Shown here piece by piece: positions 44,336 through 53,397 of a stretch of 64,000 nt of DNA. The notes beneath the pieces were generated by a model. It made no database searches and had not been told where the DNA came from. It was given only the letters and a program-made list of their open reading frames with translations. The translations under genes were made by a program, and so were the position numbers. Origin of the DNA: Mycolicibacterium sp. TY81 (GTDB taxonomy: Bacteria > Actinomycetota > Actinomycetes > Mycobacteriales > Mycobacteriaceae); NCBI RefSeq assembly GCF_018326285.1, contig NZ_AP023362.1:2666001-2730000 (forward strand), read 5' to 3'. The stretch's first letter is position 1. Every line of letters begins with the position of its first letter.

Positions 44336-45534
44336 GTACGCCTGAGCCGTTGTACATCCTCGGTGCGGGTATGCACCCGTGGGGCAAGTGGGGCCGCGAC
44401 TTCACCGAGTACGGCGTCGTCGCCGCCCGCGCCGCACTGGCCGAGGCCGGCCTGGACTGGCGTCAGATCCAGCTGGTCGCCGGCGCCGACACCATCCGCA
44501 ACGGCTACCCCGGCTTCATCGCCGGTTCGACGTTCGCCCAGAAGCTGGGCTGGAACGGCGTGCCGGTGTCGTCGTCGTACGCCGCGTGCGCCAGTGGTTC
44601 GCAGGCCCTGCAGAGCGCCCGTGCCCACATCCTCGCCGGCTTCTGCGACGTAGCGCTGGTCATCGGCGCCGACACCACGCCCAAGGGTGCCTTCGCCCCC
44701 GTCGGTGGCGAGCGCAAGAACGACCCCGACTGGCAGCGCTTCCACCTGCTGGGTGCGATGAACCCGGTGTACTTCGCCCTGCTGGCCCGCCGCCGCATGG
44801 ACCTGTACGGCGCCACCTCTGAAGACTTCGCCCAGATCAAGGTGAAGAACTCCAAGCACGGCCTGAACAACCCGAATGCCCGGTACCACAAAGAGGCTTC
44901 GGTCGAGGACGTGCTGGCCAGCCCGGTCGTCTCCGACCCGCTGCGGCAGCTGGACATCTGCGCCACCTCGGACGGCGCCGCCGCGCTGATCGTGGCCAGC
45001 GCCGACTTCGCGCGAAAGCACCTCGGCTCGCTGGAGGGTGTGCCATCGGTGCGTGCGATCAGCACCGTCACGCCGCAGTACCCGCAGCACCTGCCCGAAT
45101 TGCCGGACATCGCAACGGATTCCACCGCGGCCATCGCCGGGCCGGAACGGGTCTTCAAGGACCAGATCCTCGATGCGGCGTACGCCGAGGCCGGCATCGG
45201 ACCCGACGACGTCAACCTCGCGGAGGTCTACGACCTGTCGACCGCGCTGGAACTCGACTGGTACGAACACCTTGGCCTGTGCGCCAAGGGTGAGGGCGAG
45301 CAGCTGCTGCGCTCCGGTGCCACCACCATCGGTGGCCGCGTGCCGGTCAACCCGTCGGGCGGTCTGGCGTGCTTCGGCGAGGCCATCCCGGCCCAGGCCA
45401 TCGCGCAGGTGTGTGAGCTGACCTGGCAGCTGAAGGGCCAGGCCACCGGCCGCCAGGTCGAGGGTGCCCGCGTGGGCGTGACGGCGAACCAGGGCCTGTT
45501 CGGCCACGGTTCGTCGGTGATCGTCGCGCGCTAG
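44332..45534 (+). CDS. Thiolase-like lipid-transfer protein (Rv1627c homologue)
   Basis: A 400-residue thiolase-superfamily protein of the SCP2-thiolase/lipid-transfer group. Cys86 lies in SSSYAACASGSQALQSA, the position of the nucleophilic Cys of thiolases. The C-terminal half holds NPSGGLACFGEAIPAQAIAQVCELTWQLKGQ and NQGLFGHGSSVIVAR. It is co-translated with the DUF35 protein, and such pairs form heteromeric complexes (for example steroid side-chain aldolases/thiolases). It probably acts on an acyl-CoA in the cytoplasm; the exact reaction is not known. A strong terminator follows at 45558. Confidence 0.92.
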   Translation: MSTPEPLYILGAGMHPWGKWGRDFTEYGVVAARAALAEAGLDWRQIQLVAGADTIRNGYPGFIAGSTFAQKLGWNGVPVSSSYAACASGSQALQSARAHILAGFCDVALVIGADTTPKGAFAPVGGERKNDPDWQRFHLLGAMNPVYFALLARRRMDLYGATSEDFAQIKVKNSKHGLNNPNARYHKEASVEDVLASPVVSDPLRQLDICATSDGAAALIVASADFARKHLGSLEGVPSVRAISTVTPQYPQHLPELPDIATDSTAAIAGPERVFKDQILDAAYAEAGIGPDDVNLAEVYDLSTALELDWYEHLGLCAKGEGEQLLRSGATTIGGRVPVNPSGGLACFGEAIPAQAIAQVCELTWQLKGQATGRQVEGARVGVTANQGLFGHGSSVIVAR

Positions 45535-45557
45535 TTCTCGAACCGCAGAACGTGCGG

Positions 45558-45592
45558 AAAGTCCCGGGAAATTACCGATTTCCCGGGGCTTT
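45558..45592 (+). terminator. Hairpin terminator after the thiolase-like gene
   Basis: A 15-bp stem with one G-T type mismatch (45558-45572 with 45578-45592), a five-base loop, and a pyrimidine-rich end. It begins 24 bases after the stop. Confidence 0.8.
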
Positions 45593-45611
45593 CTTGCACA
45601 GTGGACCAGTG

Positions 45612-45833
45612 ATGATCTCGGTCCGGGTCAAGCCGGGCAGCCGCAAAGGACCGCTCGTCGAGACCGACGACGACGGCACGCTGGTCGTGTACGTCCGCGA
45701 GCAGGCGGTCGACGGCAAGGCCAACACCGCGGTGATCCGGGTGCTGGCCGAACATTTCGACGTACCGAAGTCGCGGGTCGAGCTGGTGTCCGGCGGCGCC
45801 GCCCGGATCAAGCGGTTCCGCATCGACGAATAA
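45612..45833 (+). CDS. DUF167 (YggU family) small protein
   Basis: A 73-residue protein of the DUF167/YggU family: VRVKPGSRKGPLVE, LVVYVREQAVDGKANTAVIRVLAEHFDVPKSRVELVSGGAARIKRFRI. The fold is a small alpha/beta domain of unknown function, often encoded near cell-division or proline-biosynthesis genes in other bacteria. The ATG at 45612 (GTG ATG) is preferred to the GTG one codon earlier. It is 16 bases upstream of the macrodomain gene and may be co-transcribed with it. Confidence 0.88.
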   Translation: MISVRVKPGSRKGPLVETDDDGTLVVYVREQAVDGKANTAVIRVLAEHFDVPKSRVELVSGGAARIKRFRIDE

Positions 45834-45849
45834 CGCGGATACTGCAGTC

Positions 45850-46347
45850 ATGCCCCGCATCACCGCTGTCCTCGGCGACATCACGAAGCAGGACGTCGAC
45901 GCGATCGTCAACGCCGCCAACAACGCGATGCGTGGTGGTGGCGGCGTCGACGGCGCCATCCACCGGGCGGGTGGGCCCGCTGTGCTCGCGGATTGCATCG
46001 AACGTTTCCCGCATGGCCTGGCGACCGGCGATGCCGGCTGGACCACCGCGGGCAACCTCCCGGCACGCTGGGTGATCCACACCGTCGGGCCGAATTACCG
46101 CGCGGGCCAACGCGATCCAGAGCTGCTGCGGTCCTGTTACCGGCGGTCACTCGAAGTCGCGGACGAACTCGGCGCGCAGAGCGTGGCTTTCCCGTTGATC
46201 AGCGCGGGTATCTATGGCTGGCCGCTGGACGACGCGGTCACGATTGCGGTCGAGACGGCCTCCACCGCCGACACCGCCGTCACTGACGTCAGATTCGTGG
46301 CGTTCAGCGACGATATCCACGACAGGATCATGCGACAGCTGCCGTAG
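45850..46347 (+). CDS. Macrodomain (ADP-ribose-binding) protein
   Basis: A 165-residue single macrodomain of the MacroD/YmdB type. It has IVNAANNAMRGGGGVDGAIHRAGG (substrate loop 1, with the Asn and Asp used by ADP-ribosyl hydrolases) and FPLISAGIYGWP (loop 2). Such proteins remove ADP-ribose from acidic side chains or deacetylate O-acetyl-ADP-ribose. It is probably co-transcribed with the DUF167 gene and converges with livF, 8 bases away. No ADP-ribosyltransferase partner is visible in the window. Confidence 0.92.
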   Translation: MPRITAVLGDITKQDVDAIVNAANNAMRGGGGVDGAIHRAGGPAVLADCIERFPHGLATGDAGWTTAGNLPARWVIHTVGPNYRAGQRDPELLRSCYRRSLEVADELGAQSVAFPLISAGIYGWPLDDAVTIAVETASTADTAVTDVRFVAFSDDIHDRIMRQLP

Positions 46348-46355
46348 GCCCCAGC

Positions 46356-47097
46356 TCAGGCGACGCCGAGGTAGGCGGCTCGGATGCTGTCGTCCTTCAG
46401 CAGATCCCGGGCATTGCCGCTGCGGGTGACGGCGCCGGTCTCCAGGATGTAGGCCCGATCGGACCGGCTCAGTGCCTGCTGGGCATTCTGCTCGACCAGC
46501 AGCACCGTGGTGCCCTGAGTGTTGATCTCGGAGATGATCCGGAAGATCTGGGAGATCACCATGGGCGCGAGACCCATCGACGGCTCGTCGAGCAACAGCA
46601 CCTTGGGCCGGGCCATCAGTGCGCGGCCGATCGCCAGCATCTGCTGCTCGCCACCGGACAGCGTGCCGCCGGCCTGGCTGCGGCGTTCGGCCAGCCGCGG
46701 GAACGTCGTCAGCACCCAGTCGAGACGCTCGTCGTGGTGGTGCTTGGACTCGAATTTGCGCCCATAGCAACCCATTTCGAGATTCTCGATGATGGTCATA
46801 CCGGGGAAGATGCCGCGACCCTCGGGCGCCTGGATGAGGCCCGCGGTCACGCGGCGATGCGCTTTCATCTTCGAGACGTCTTCGCCGTCGAACCACACCG
46901 AGCCCGACGACAACGGCAGCAATCCCGAGATGGCCCGCATCATGGTGGTCTTGCCCGCGCCGTTGGAGCCGAGCAGGGTGACCAGTTCGCCCTCCCGCAC
47001 GACGAGCGAAATACCATGCAGCGCTTGAATTCTGCCGTAGTGGACGACGGCGTCACGGACCTCCAGCAGCACGGGCCGCGGGTCGAGGTCGGTGGAC

Positions 47098-47111
<14 letters not shown>
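46356..47111 (-). CDS. livF: Branched-chain amino acid-type ABC transporter ATPase LivF
   Basis: A 251-residue ABC ATPase: Walker A GSNGAGKTT, Q-loop QAPEGRGIFPGMT (typical of LivF), signature LSGGEQQMLAIGRALMARP, Walker B VLLLDEPSMGLAP. It energises the LivHM permease with LivG. The ATG at 47111 overlaps the livG stop by 14 bases, so translation is coupled. It is the last gene of the operon and converges with the macrodomain gene. Confidence 0.95.
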
Positions 47112-47939
<828 letters not shown>

Positions 47940-47943
<4 letters not shown>

Positions 47944-49133
47944 GCCGCCGCCTTCGATTCGTCGGCGTTGCGTAGCAGCGCGCGCGCCGCCTTGCCGTAG
48001 GTCAGCAGCTGTTGACGTACCGGGAAGAGGCCCTGCGGCCGGAAGATCATCAGTACCACCAGTGCCAGGCCGAAGAACAGGTACTTGAGGTCGCCGAGAT
48101 TGATGCCGAGGAAGTGCACTCCGAGCAGCCGGTTGGGCAGGTACACGATGATGAACGCGCCGATGATCACGCCGAGCTTGTTGCCCTGCCCGCCGAGGAC
48201 CACCGCGCACAGGAACAGCATCGAGTTGATGATGTTGAAGGTGGGCGGCGCGACGTACTGCACCTGACCGGCATACAGCGCGCCCGACAGGCCGCCGATG
48301 CCCGCGCCGATGACGAACGCCCACAGCTTGAACTTGAACGTGTTGACACCCATGACTTCTGCGGCGTCCTCGTCCTCGCGGATGGCGACCCACGCCCGCC
48401 CGACGCGGCTGCGTTCCAGGTTGCCGACGAGCAGGAGGATGCCGACCATGAGCACCAGCCCCAGCCAGAACCACCACGTGCCGTAGTTCGCGGCGCCGGC
48501 GGAGTTACCGCTCGAGAACACGCCCGTCGGGAGTTTGTCCGTCTCCCCCAGTCGCGGATAGGCGATCTGGTTGAGGCCGCGGGCACCGTTGGTCAGGTCG
48601 GAGAGGTTGTCGGCCAGGAGCCGGATGATCTCGCCGAACCCGAGCGTGACGATGGCGAGGTAGTCGCCGCGCAACCGCAGTGTCGGGATGCCCAGCACCA
48701 GGCCGGCCATGGCGGTGACCGCCATGGCCAGGGGGACGCAGGCCAGCCAGGCCCAGTCCTTGTCGAGGAACCCGTCGACCCCGACCTGGTTCCAGGGGCT
48801 GTCGGGGCTGGTCAGCAGTGCGACGGTGTAGGCGCCGACGGCGTAGAAACCGACATAGCCGAGGTCGAGCAATCCGGCTTGGCCCACAACGACATTGAGG
48901 CCGATCGCGATGATCGCCACCATCGCGAACTGCGCCATGGTGCCGCCGAAGCTGATGCCGGGTGTGTTGAGGAACGACGGGGTGTGCAGCGGCAGGTACG
49001 CCACCAGAACGAACACGAGAACGCCGAAGGACCACTTCGCCGGTCTCGACTGTTGATCCCACCATCGGCGGATCTGGTCGCCGGGCGCCAGCAGGTAGCG
49101 GGCGACGCCGTCGTTTCGATGCTGCCCGCTCAT
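47940..49133 (-). CDS. livM: Branched-chain amino acid-type ABC permease LivM
   Basis: A 397-residue permease with about ten membrane helices. The conserved GLNVVVGQAGLLDLGYVGFYAVGAYTVALL and LRLRGDYLAIVTLGFGEIIRLLADN (coupling loop) are typical of LivM. A 50-residue cytosolic N-terminus rich in Trp, Arg and Gln precedes the first helix, longer than usual. It overlaps livH and livG by 4 nt each. Confidence 0.94.
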
Positions 49134-50167
49134 GCGCGTGCCTTCCCGAGACTTTCACCGAGTATCCCGGTGGGACGGATCAACAGCACCAGCACGAGGA
49201 GGACGAATGCCACCACGTCGCGCCATTGGGTGCCGAAGAACGCCTGGCCGTAGTTCTCCATGATGCCGAGGATCAACCCACCGAGCAGGGCACCCCGCAG
49301 GTTGCCGATACCGCCGAGCACCGCGGCCGAGAAGGCCTTGATACCCAACAGGAAACCGCCTGAGTAGATGATGCCCTGCGGCACCTTCAAGGTGTAGAGC
49401 AGTGCCGCGGCGCCGGCCAGCAGGCCACCGATGAGGAACGTCGTCATGATGATGCGCTCCCGGGACACGCCCATGAGGGTGGCGGTCGTCGGGTCCTGCG
49501 CGACGGCGCGGATGCCGCGGCCGAACTTGGTGCGGTTGAGCGCGATGTCGGTGAGCAGCGCCAGCACGATGGCGGCCACGACGATGACGATGGTGACGTT
49601 CGAGATGTTCGCGCTGAAGAGTGTGAACTGAGTCTTGGGCTGTACCAGGATGATCGGCTGCTGGGCATTGCTGCCGCCGAAACCCTTCAGAATCTTCGGC
49701 AGCACGAAGTGCACGAATTCCTGGAGGACGAAGGACATGCCGATGGCGGTGATCAGGAACGTCAGCCCGCGCGCATTGCGGCGGCGCAGCGGCCGGTAGG
49801 CCACCACCTCCAGCCCGACGGCCGCGGCGCCGGAGACCAGCATCGCGACCACCATGGCGACGCCCAGGTAGAAGATCGTCAACCCGACGCCCAGGTTGTA
49901 GGCGTTTCCGCTGGGCTTGAACCCGAGAATGATCTCCAGCGCGAAGTACGCGCCGAACATGCCGAGCATGAAGATTTCCGAGTGCGCGAAGTTGATCAGT
50001 CGCAGCACGCCGAACACCAGGGTGTAGCCGACGGCGACGAGGGCATAGATCGCACCCCACGACAACCCGTCAATCGTCAACTGCCAGAACCCGTTCACCA
50101 GGTTGTCGACGTTGAAATTGATGTTGGCCGCGGTGCACACGTAGTGGCCGACGCAGTCGGGTGTCAT
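49130..50167 (-). CDS. livH: Branched-chain amino acid-type ABC permease LivH
   Basis: A 345-residue permease with about eight helices. Family signatures are IDGLSWGAIYALVAVGYTLVFGVLRLINFAHSEIFMLGMFGAY and FGRGIRAVAQDPTTATLMGVSRERIIMTTFLIGG. The first 25 residues (MTPDCVGHYVCTAANINF) are polar, with two cysteines, an unusual extension. The gene starts 94 bases after livJ, with a hairpin in between, and is the first permease gene of the operon. Confidence 0.93.
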   Translation of the reverse strand: MTPDCVGHYVCTAANINFNVDNLVNGFWQLTIDGLSWGAIYALVAVGYTLVFGVLRLINFAHSEIFMLGMFGAYFALEIILGFKPSGNAYNLGVGLTIFYLGVAMVVAMLVSGAAAVGLEVVAYRPLRRRNARGLTFLITAIGMSFVLQEFVHFVLPKILKGFGGSNAQQPIILVQPKTQFTLFSANISNVTIVIVVAAIVLALLTDIALNRTKFGRGIRAVAQDPTTATLMGVSRERIIMTTFLIGGLLAGAAALLYTLKVPQGIIYSGGFLLGIKAFSAAVLGGIGNLRGALLGGLILGIMENYGQAFFGTQWRDVVAFVLLVLVLLIRPTGILGESLGKARA

Positions 50168-50210
50168 CGGGTGGCGGCTCCTCGGTTATCGCGGTGGTGA
50201 GAGTCCAGGA

Positions 50211-50250
50211 ACGACGACGCGCCCGGCACGGGGTCCGGACGCGTCGTCGT
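50211..50250 (-). terminator. Hairpin between livJ and livH (probable attenuating terminator)
   Basis: An 11-bp perfect stem (50211-50221 with 50240-50250) with a GC-rich loop that can pair further. Partial termination here would make the binding protein more abundant than the membrane parts, as is common in ABC operons. Confidence 0.7.
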
Positions 50251-50260
50251 CTGCAGGTTC

Positions 50261-51475
50261 CTACTGGACCTTGTAGATCCAGATCAGGTTGGTGGTCAGC
50301 TCACCCTTGTTGTTCCACTGGTACTTGCGGGCCACGCCCTGACCTTCGTACTTGGTCACGAAGTCCAGCAGCGCGGGCCGGGTGACGGCACCCGAGTCGA
50401 TGCCCTTGACCAGGATGGTGCCCAGGTCGTAGCCCTCGGTGCTGTACGTGCCGGGCTCCTGGCCGAACTTCTTGGTGTATTCCTCGGCGAACTGCTTGCT
50501 CGCCGGGCCGCACGGGCAGGACAGGATGGCGCCCTTCGTCGCCTCGCCGCCCTGCTTGACGAACTCGGGGTCCTTCGTGCCGTCGGCGCTGGCGAACGTC
50601 GCGGTGACGCCGCCGTCCTTGAGCTGCTGAGCGAACGTCGCGGCCTCGGCGTAGTAGCCGCTGTAGAAGATCGCGTCGGGCGCGGCACCCTTGATCTGGG
50701 TGACGGCCGCCGAGAAGTCCTTGTCGCCCTTCTTGACCGAGATGTTGCACGCCGAGTCGGCGACCGGCCCCAGCGTGGTGCGCACGGCCGTGGCCAGGCC
50801 CAGGCCGTAGTCGGTGCTGTCGTCGACGACGCAGACCTTCTTGTAGTTGAGCGTGTTCTTCAGGTAGTTCGCGACCGACGGGCCCTGCACGCCGTCGTTG
50901 GCCAGGCCGCGGAAGAAGGTCTTCCAGCCGTTCTCGCTCAGCGTCACGTTGGTGGCCGAGGCGGTGGCGGCGACGAGGCCGGCCTGGTCGAAGACGGTGC
51001 CGGTGGCCTTGGTCTCGCCGGAGAAGGCGGGGCCGACCAGACCGATGGTGAACTTGTCGTCGACGATCTGCGGCGCGATGCCCGTCGCCTTCTGTGGGTC
51101 ACCCTCGGTGTCGAAGGTCTTGAGCGTCACCTGGCAGCCGGGGTTGGCCGCGTTGTGCTTGTCGATGGCGAGCTGCACGCCGTCCTTGATGTTGATGCCC
51201 AGTGCGGCGTCGGGGCCGTTCAGCGCGCCCGCCATGGCGATGTTCACCGGCGGGCAGGTGGCCTTGCCGTCACCGGCGGGATCGGCAGGAGTCGCGCCGG
51301 CGGCGCCCTTGACCTCGGCGCCGTTCTCGTCGATCTGCACCTGTTCGACGATCTTGAGATTCGAGCCGGCCGCGCCGCTCTGCTTCGGATCAGACTGGCT
51401 GCATCCCGCCAGACCGAACACGATCAAACCGGCACTGCCGACTGCAAGAGCATTCCGAGCTACGCGACTGCGCAC
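50261..51475 (-). CDS. livJ: Branched-chain amino acid-type substrate-binding lipoprotein
   Basis: A 404-residue lipoprotein with lipobox GLAGC (Cys25), a linker to about residue 70, and a type I periplasmic-binding fold: VNIAMAGALNGPDAALGINIKDGVQLAIDKHNA, FTIGLVGPAFSGETKATGTVFDQAGLVAATASAT, KKVCVVDDSTDYGLGLATAV. The GTG at 51475 has GGAGG six bases upstream. It delivers the ligand to LivHM. The family covers branched-chain amino acids, amides and urea, so the ligand is not certain. It is the first gene of the five-gene operon. Confidence 0.93.
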   Translation of the reverse strand: MRSRVARNALAVGSAGLIVFGLAGCSQSDPKQSGAAGSNLKIVEQVQIDENGAEVKGAAGATPADPAGDGKATCPPVNIAMAGALNGPDAALGINIKDGVQLAIDKHNAANPGCQVTLKTFDTEGDPQKATGIAPQIVDDKFTIGLVGPAFSGETKATGTVFDQAGLVAATASATNVTLSENGWKTFFRGLANDGVQGPSVANYLKNTLNYKKVCVVDDSTDYGLGLATAVRTTLGPVADSACNISVKKGDKDFSAAVTQIKGAAPDAIFYSGYYAEAATFAQQLKDGGVTATFASADGTKDPEFVKQGGEATKGAILSCPCGPASKQFAEEYTKKFGQEPGTYSTEGYDLGTILVKGIDSGAVTRPALLDFVTKYEGQGVARKYQWNNKGELTTNLIWIYKVQ

Positions 51476-51682
51476 GCTTCACCTCCGGGTCATGGTTACG
51501 TGGCACCGGATGCGGCCTGCACTCTTCGCAAGTGGGGCCGACATCCGCTGCTTCGCGTAGACAGTAACCAACACGGCGCGGCTATACGCGCTGTTGAGCG
51601 ATGCTGGCCGACGTTGTCTTCATCGGACCTGTGTAAATGCTGCGGCCGGAAACACAGAGTTAACGGGACGCGCCCGCGGGAC

Positions 51683-52312
51683 TCAGCCGGCTGACGGTTC
51701 TGTCGCTTCCGCGGCCGGCGGATCCAGCGTCTCGACGACGACCTCGGCGACCCGTTTCATCGTGGTGCGACGGTCCATGGCCGCCCGCTGAATCCACTTG
51801 AACGCCTCGGGTTCGGTCATGCCCTGCTTGGTCTGCAGGATGCCCTTGGCGCGCTCGACGAGCTTGCGTGTCTCGAGCCGGTCGGACAGCGACAGGACTT
51901 CCTTCTCCAGCGCTGTCAGCTCACCGAAGCGGCTCACCGCGACCTCGATGGCCGGCACCAGATCCGTGATGGAGAACGGCTTGACCAGATAGGCCATGGC
52001 ACCCGCATCGCGGGCCCGTTCGACCAGCTCACGCTGGGAAAACGCGGTCAGGATCACGATAGGCGCGATGCGCTTGGCGGCGATCTCGGACGCGGCGTCG
52101 ATGCCGTCACGGCGCGGCATCTTCACATCCATGATCACCAGGTCAGGCTTGAGCTGCTCGGCGAGCTCGACGGCCTCCTGGCCGTCGCCGGCCTCGCCGA
52201 CGATCTCGTAGCCCTCCTCGCGGAGCATCTCCGCCAGGTCCAGCCGGATGAGCGCCTCATCCTCGGCCACGAGGACACGGCGCGGTGCGACATCAGATGT
52301 TGACCCGGTCAT
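51683..52312 (-). CDS. pdtaR: ANTAR response regulator PdtaR (Rv1626 homologue)
   Basis: A 209-residue regulator with a receiver domain (VLVAEDEALIRLDLAEMLREEGY; phosphoacceptor Asp in LVIMDVKMPRRDG; AMAYLVKPFS) and a C-terminal ANTAR RNA-binding domain (LETRKLVERAKGILQTKQGMTEPEAFKWIQRAAMDRRTTMKRVAEVVV). It closely matches M. tuberculosis Rv1626, which is phosphorylated by the soluble kinase PdtaS and controls target mRNAs by antitermination. The kinase is not in this window. The ATG at 52312 matches the Rv1626 start; an ATG two codons upstream is the alternative. Confidence 0.96.
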   Translation of the reverse strand: MTGSTSDVAPRRVLVAEDEALIRLDLAEMLREEGYEIVGEAGDGQEAVELAEQLKPDLVIMDVKMPRRDGIDAASEIAAKRIAPIVILTAFSQRELVERARDAGAMAYLVKPFSITDLVPAIEVAVSRFGELTALEKEVLSLSDRLETRKLVERAKGILQTKQGMTEPEAFKWIQRAAMDRRTTMKRVAEVVVETLDPPAAEATEPSAG

Positions 52313-52397
52313 CCCCATATTGTCGCGTGAGCGGTCCGATGAAGCGACCTCGGGGCGCGGCGGGCCCGGAGAATCACATCAACTATGGTGGTACACC

Positions 52398-52416
52398 GCA
52401 CCCGATCAACGGGTGC
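52398..52416. other. Hairpin just upstream of tRNA-Leu
   Basis: A perfect 7-bp stem GCACCCG/CGGGTGC with loop ATCAA ends four bases before the tRNA. It may be part of the primary transcript's 5' leader or a terminator for upstream reading; no T tract is seen. Confidence 0.5.
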
Positions 52417-52419
52417 GAC

Positions 52420-52496
52420 GCCCTCGTATCCCAACTGGCAGAGGAAACGGATTCAAAACCCGTGCAGTGTGAGTTCGAATCTCACCGAGGGCACCA
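52420..52496 (+). tRNA. tRNA-Leu (CAA), atypical short variable loop
   Basis: The acceptor stem GCCCTCG/CGAGGGC is perfect, the T arm is GTGAG-TTCGAAT-CTCAC, the anticodon loop TTCAAAA gives CAA, and CCA is encoded. The D arm (TCCC...AGGA with GG in the loop) resembles leucine tRNAs. The variable region is only about five bases (GCAGT), whereas bacterial tRNA-Leu normally has a long variable arm. There are mismatches at the bottom of the D stem (C-A) and in the anticodon stem (A-C). Length is 77 nt with CCA. Confidence 0.8.
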
Positions 52497-52519
52497 AAGC
52501 TCGCCGCTAAACTGCAGGC

Positions 52520-52792
52520 ATGGGGGCACTGCGAGTCACTGCTGATGGGCTGTTCGCCGTTGCCGGTCAACTCGAGCAGCAGGCCCAAGCTCTGTCCGCA
52601 CACGTCACCAGTGGCGCGTTGCTTCCCGAAGGTCAGTCCACCGCGGATGTCGTCGCCGAGATCCAATCGCGCATCGATGCCGCGTCCGCCGCACATGCCG
52701 AACGGATCTGGTCTGTTGTCTCCGCGCTGACCGCCGCCGGACGCGCCTATACCGACTCCGACAGCTCGGCCACGGCAGCATTGGCGGAGTAG
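52520..52792 (+). CDS. EspC-like type VII secretion target
   Basis: A 90-residue helix-turn-helix protein resembling the EspC/'type VII secretion target' family: MGALRVTADGLFAVAGQLEQQAQAL, then a second helix ADVVAEIQSRIDAASAAHAERI and a C-terminal AGRAYTDSDSSATAALAE with the YxxxD-type secretion signal (YTDSD). It is followed two bases later by a WXG-like partner. The ATG at 52520 follows TAAACT by six bases (leaderless). Export by an ESX system is predicted, not shown. Confidence 0.75.
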   Translation: MGALRVTADGLFAVAGQLEQQAQALSAHVTSGALLPEGQSTADVVAEIQSRIDAASAAHAERIWSVVSALTAAGRAYTDSDSSATAALAE

Positions 52793-52794
52793 CC

Positions 52795-53334
52795 ATGATG
52801 GCCGAACTCGAGTTGCCGACGCTGGCGCAGATCACCGATTGGGATGTGCAACACCTGGTCGACGCCGCCGCGCAGTGGAACAGGACCGCCGATCTGTGGG
52901 AGAACTCATTCCACGACGTCTGGCAGGGCACCCTGCGTCCCGGCGGCACCACGTGGGAAGGCAGTGCGGCGGAGAACGCGCAGGACATCGCGTGGCGCGA
53001 CCTGGTCAAGGTTCGTGGCTCGGCCGACGCACTACGGACCGCCGCGAGTATCGCCCACGCCGGCGCGGCGTCGCTGTCCGATGTGAAACGGTTGGCGCTC
53101 AACGCAATTGACGAAGCGCGTACCAACGAGTTCACCGTCTCCGAAGACCTGTCGGTGACCGAGGTCAGATACCGGTTCGTGGCGAGGGAACGCGAGTCGC
53201 GCGAGTCGATGGCCGATGACCACTCCGCCGACATCCGGCACTTCGCCGCGAATCTCGTTGCCCTGGACCGGGATATCGCGCACCGCCTCCGGGCAACCAT
53301 GTCCGGGATCGGCGCCCCGATCTATTCGGTCTGA
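52795..53334 (+). CDS. WXG100-like helical protein, partner of the EspC-like gene
   Basis: A 179-residue, all-helical protein. It contains TTWEGSAAENA, the W-x-G turn of WXG100 proteins, near residue 52, and long helices before and after it. In mycobacteria an EspC-like gene followed by a longer WXG-type gene usually precedes or forms the N-terminal targeting part of a secreted toxin or effector. Here no toxin domain follows; the gene ends at a terminator hairpin and a convergent gene. It may be a truncated effector or a stand-alone secreted protein. Confidence 0.72.
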   Translation: MMAELELPTLAQITDWDVQHLVDAAAQWNRTADLWENSFHDVWQGTLRPGGTTWEGSAAENAQDIAWRDLVKVRGSADALRTAASIAHAGAASLSDVKRLALNAIDEARTNEFTVSEDLSVTEVRYRFVARERESRESMADDHSADIRHFAANLVALDRDIAHRLRATMSGIGAPIYSV

Positions 53335-53349
53335 GCCGCCAAACCCGAG

Positions 53350-53382
53350 GGCCTCCCCGGCGCATGACACGCCAGGGAGGCC
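53350..53382 (+). terminator. Hairpin terminator after the WXG-like gene
   Basis: Stem GGCCTCCC (53350-53357) with GGGAGGCC (53375-53382), extendable with a bulge, and a 17-base loop. It lies between convergent genes and may serve both. Confidence 0.6.
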
Positions 53383-53397
53383 TCGTCCGCACCCGGG

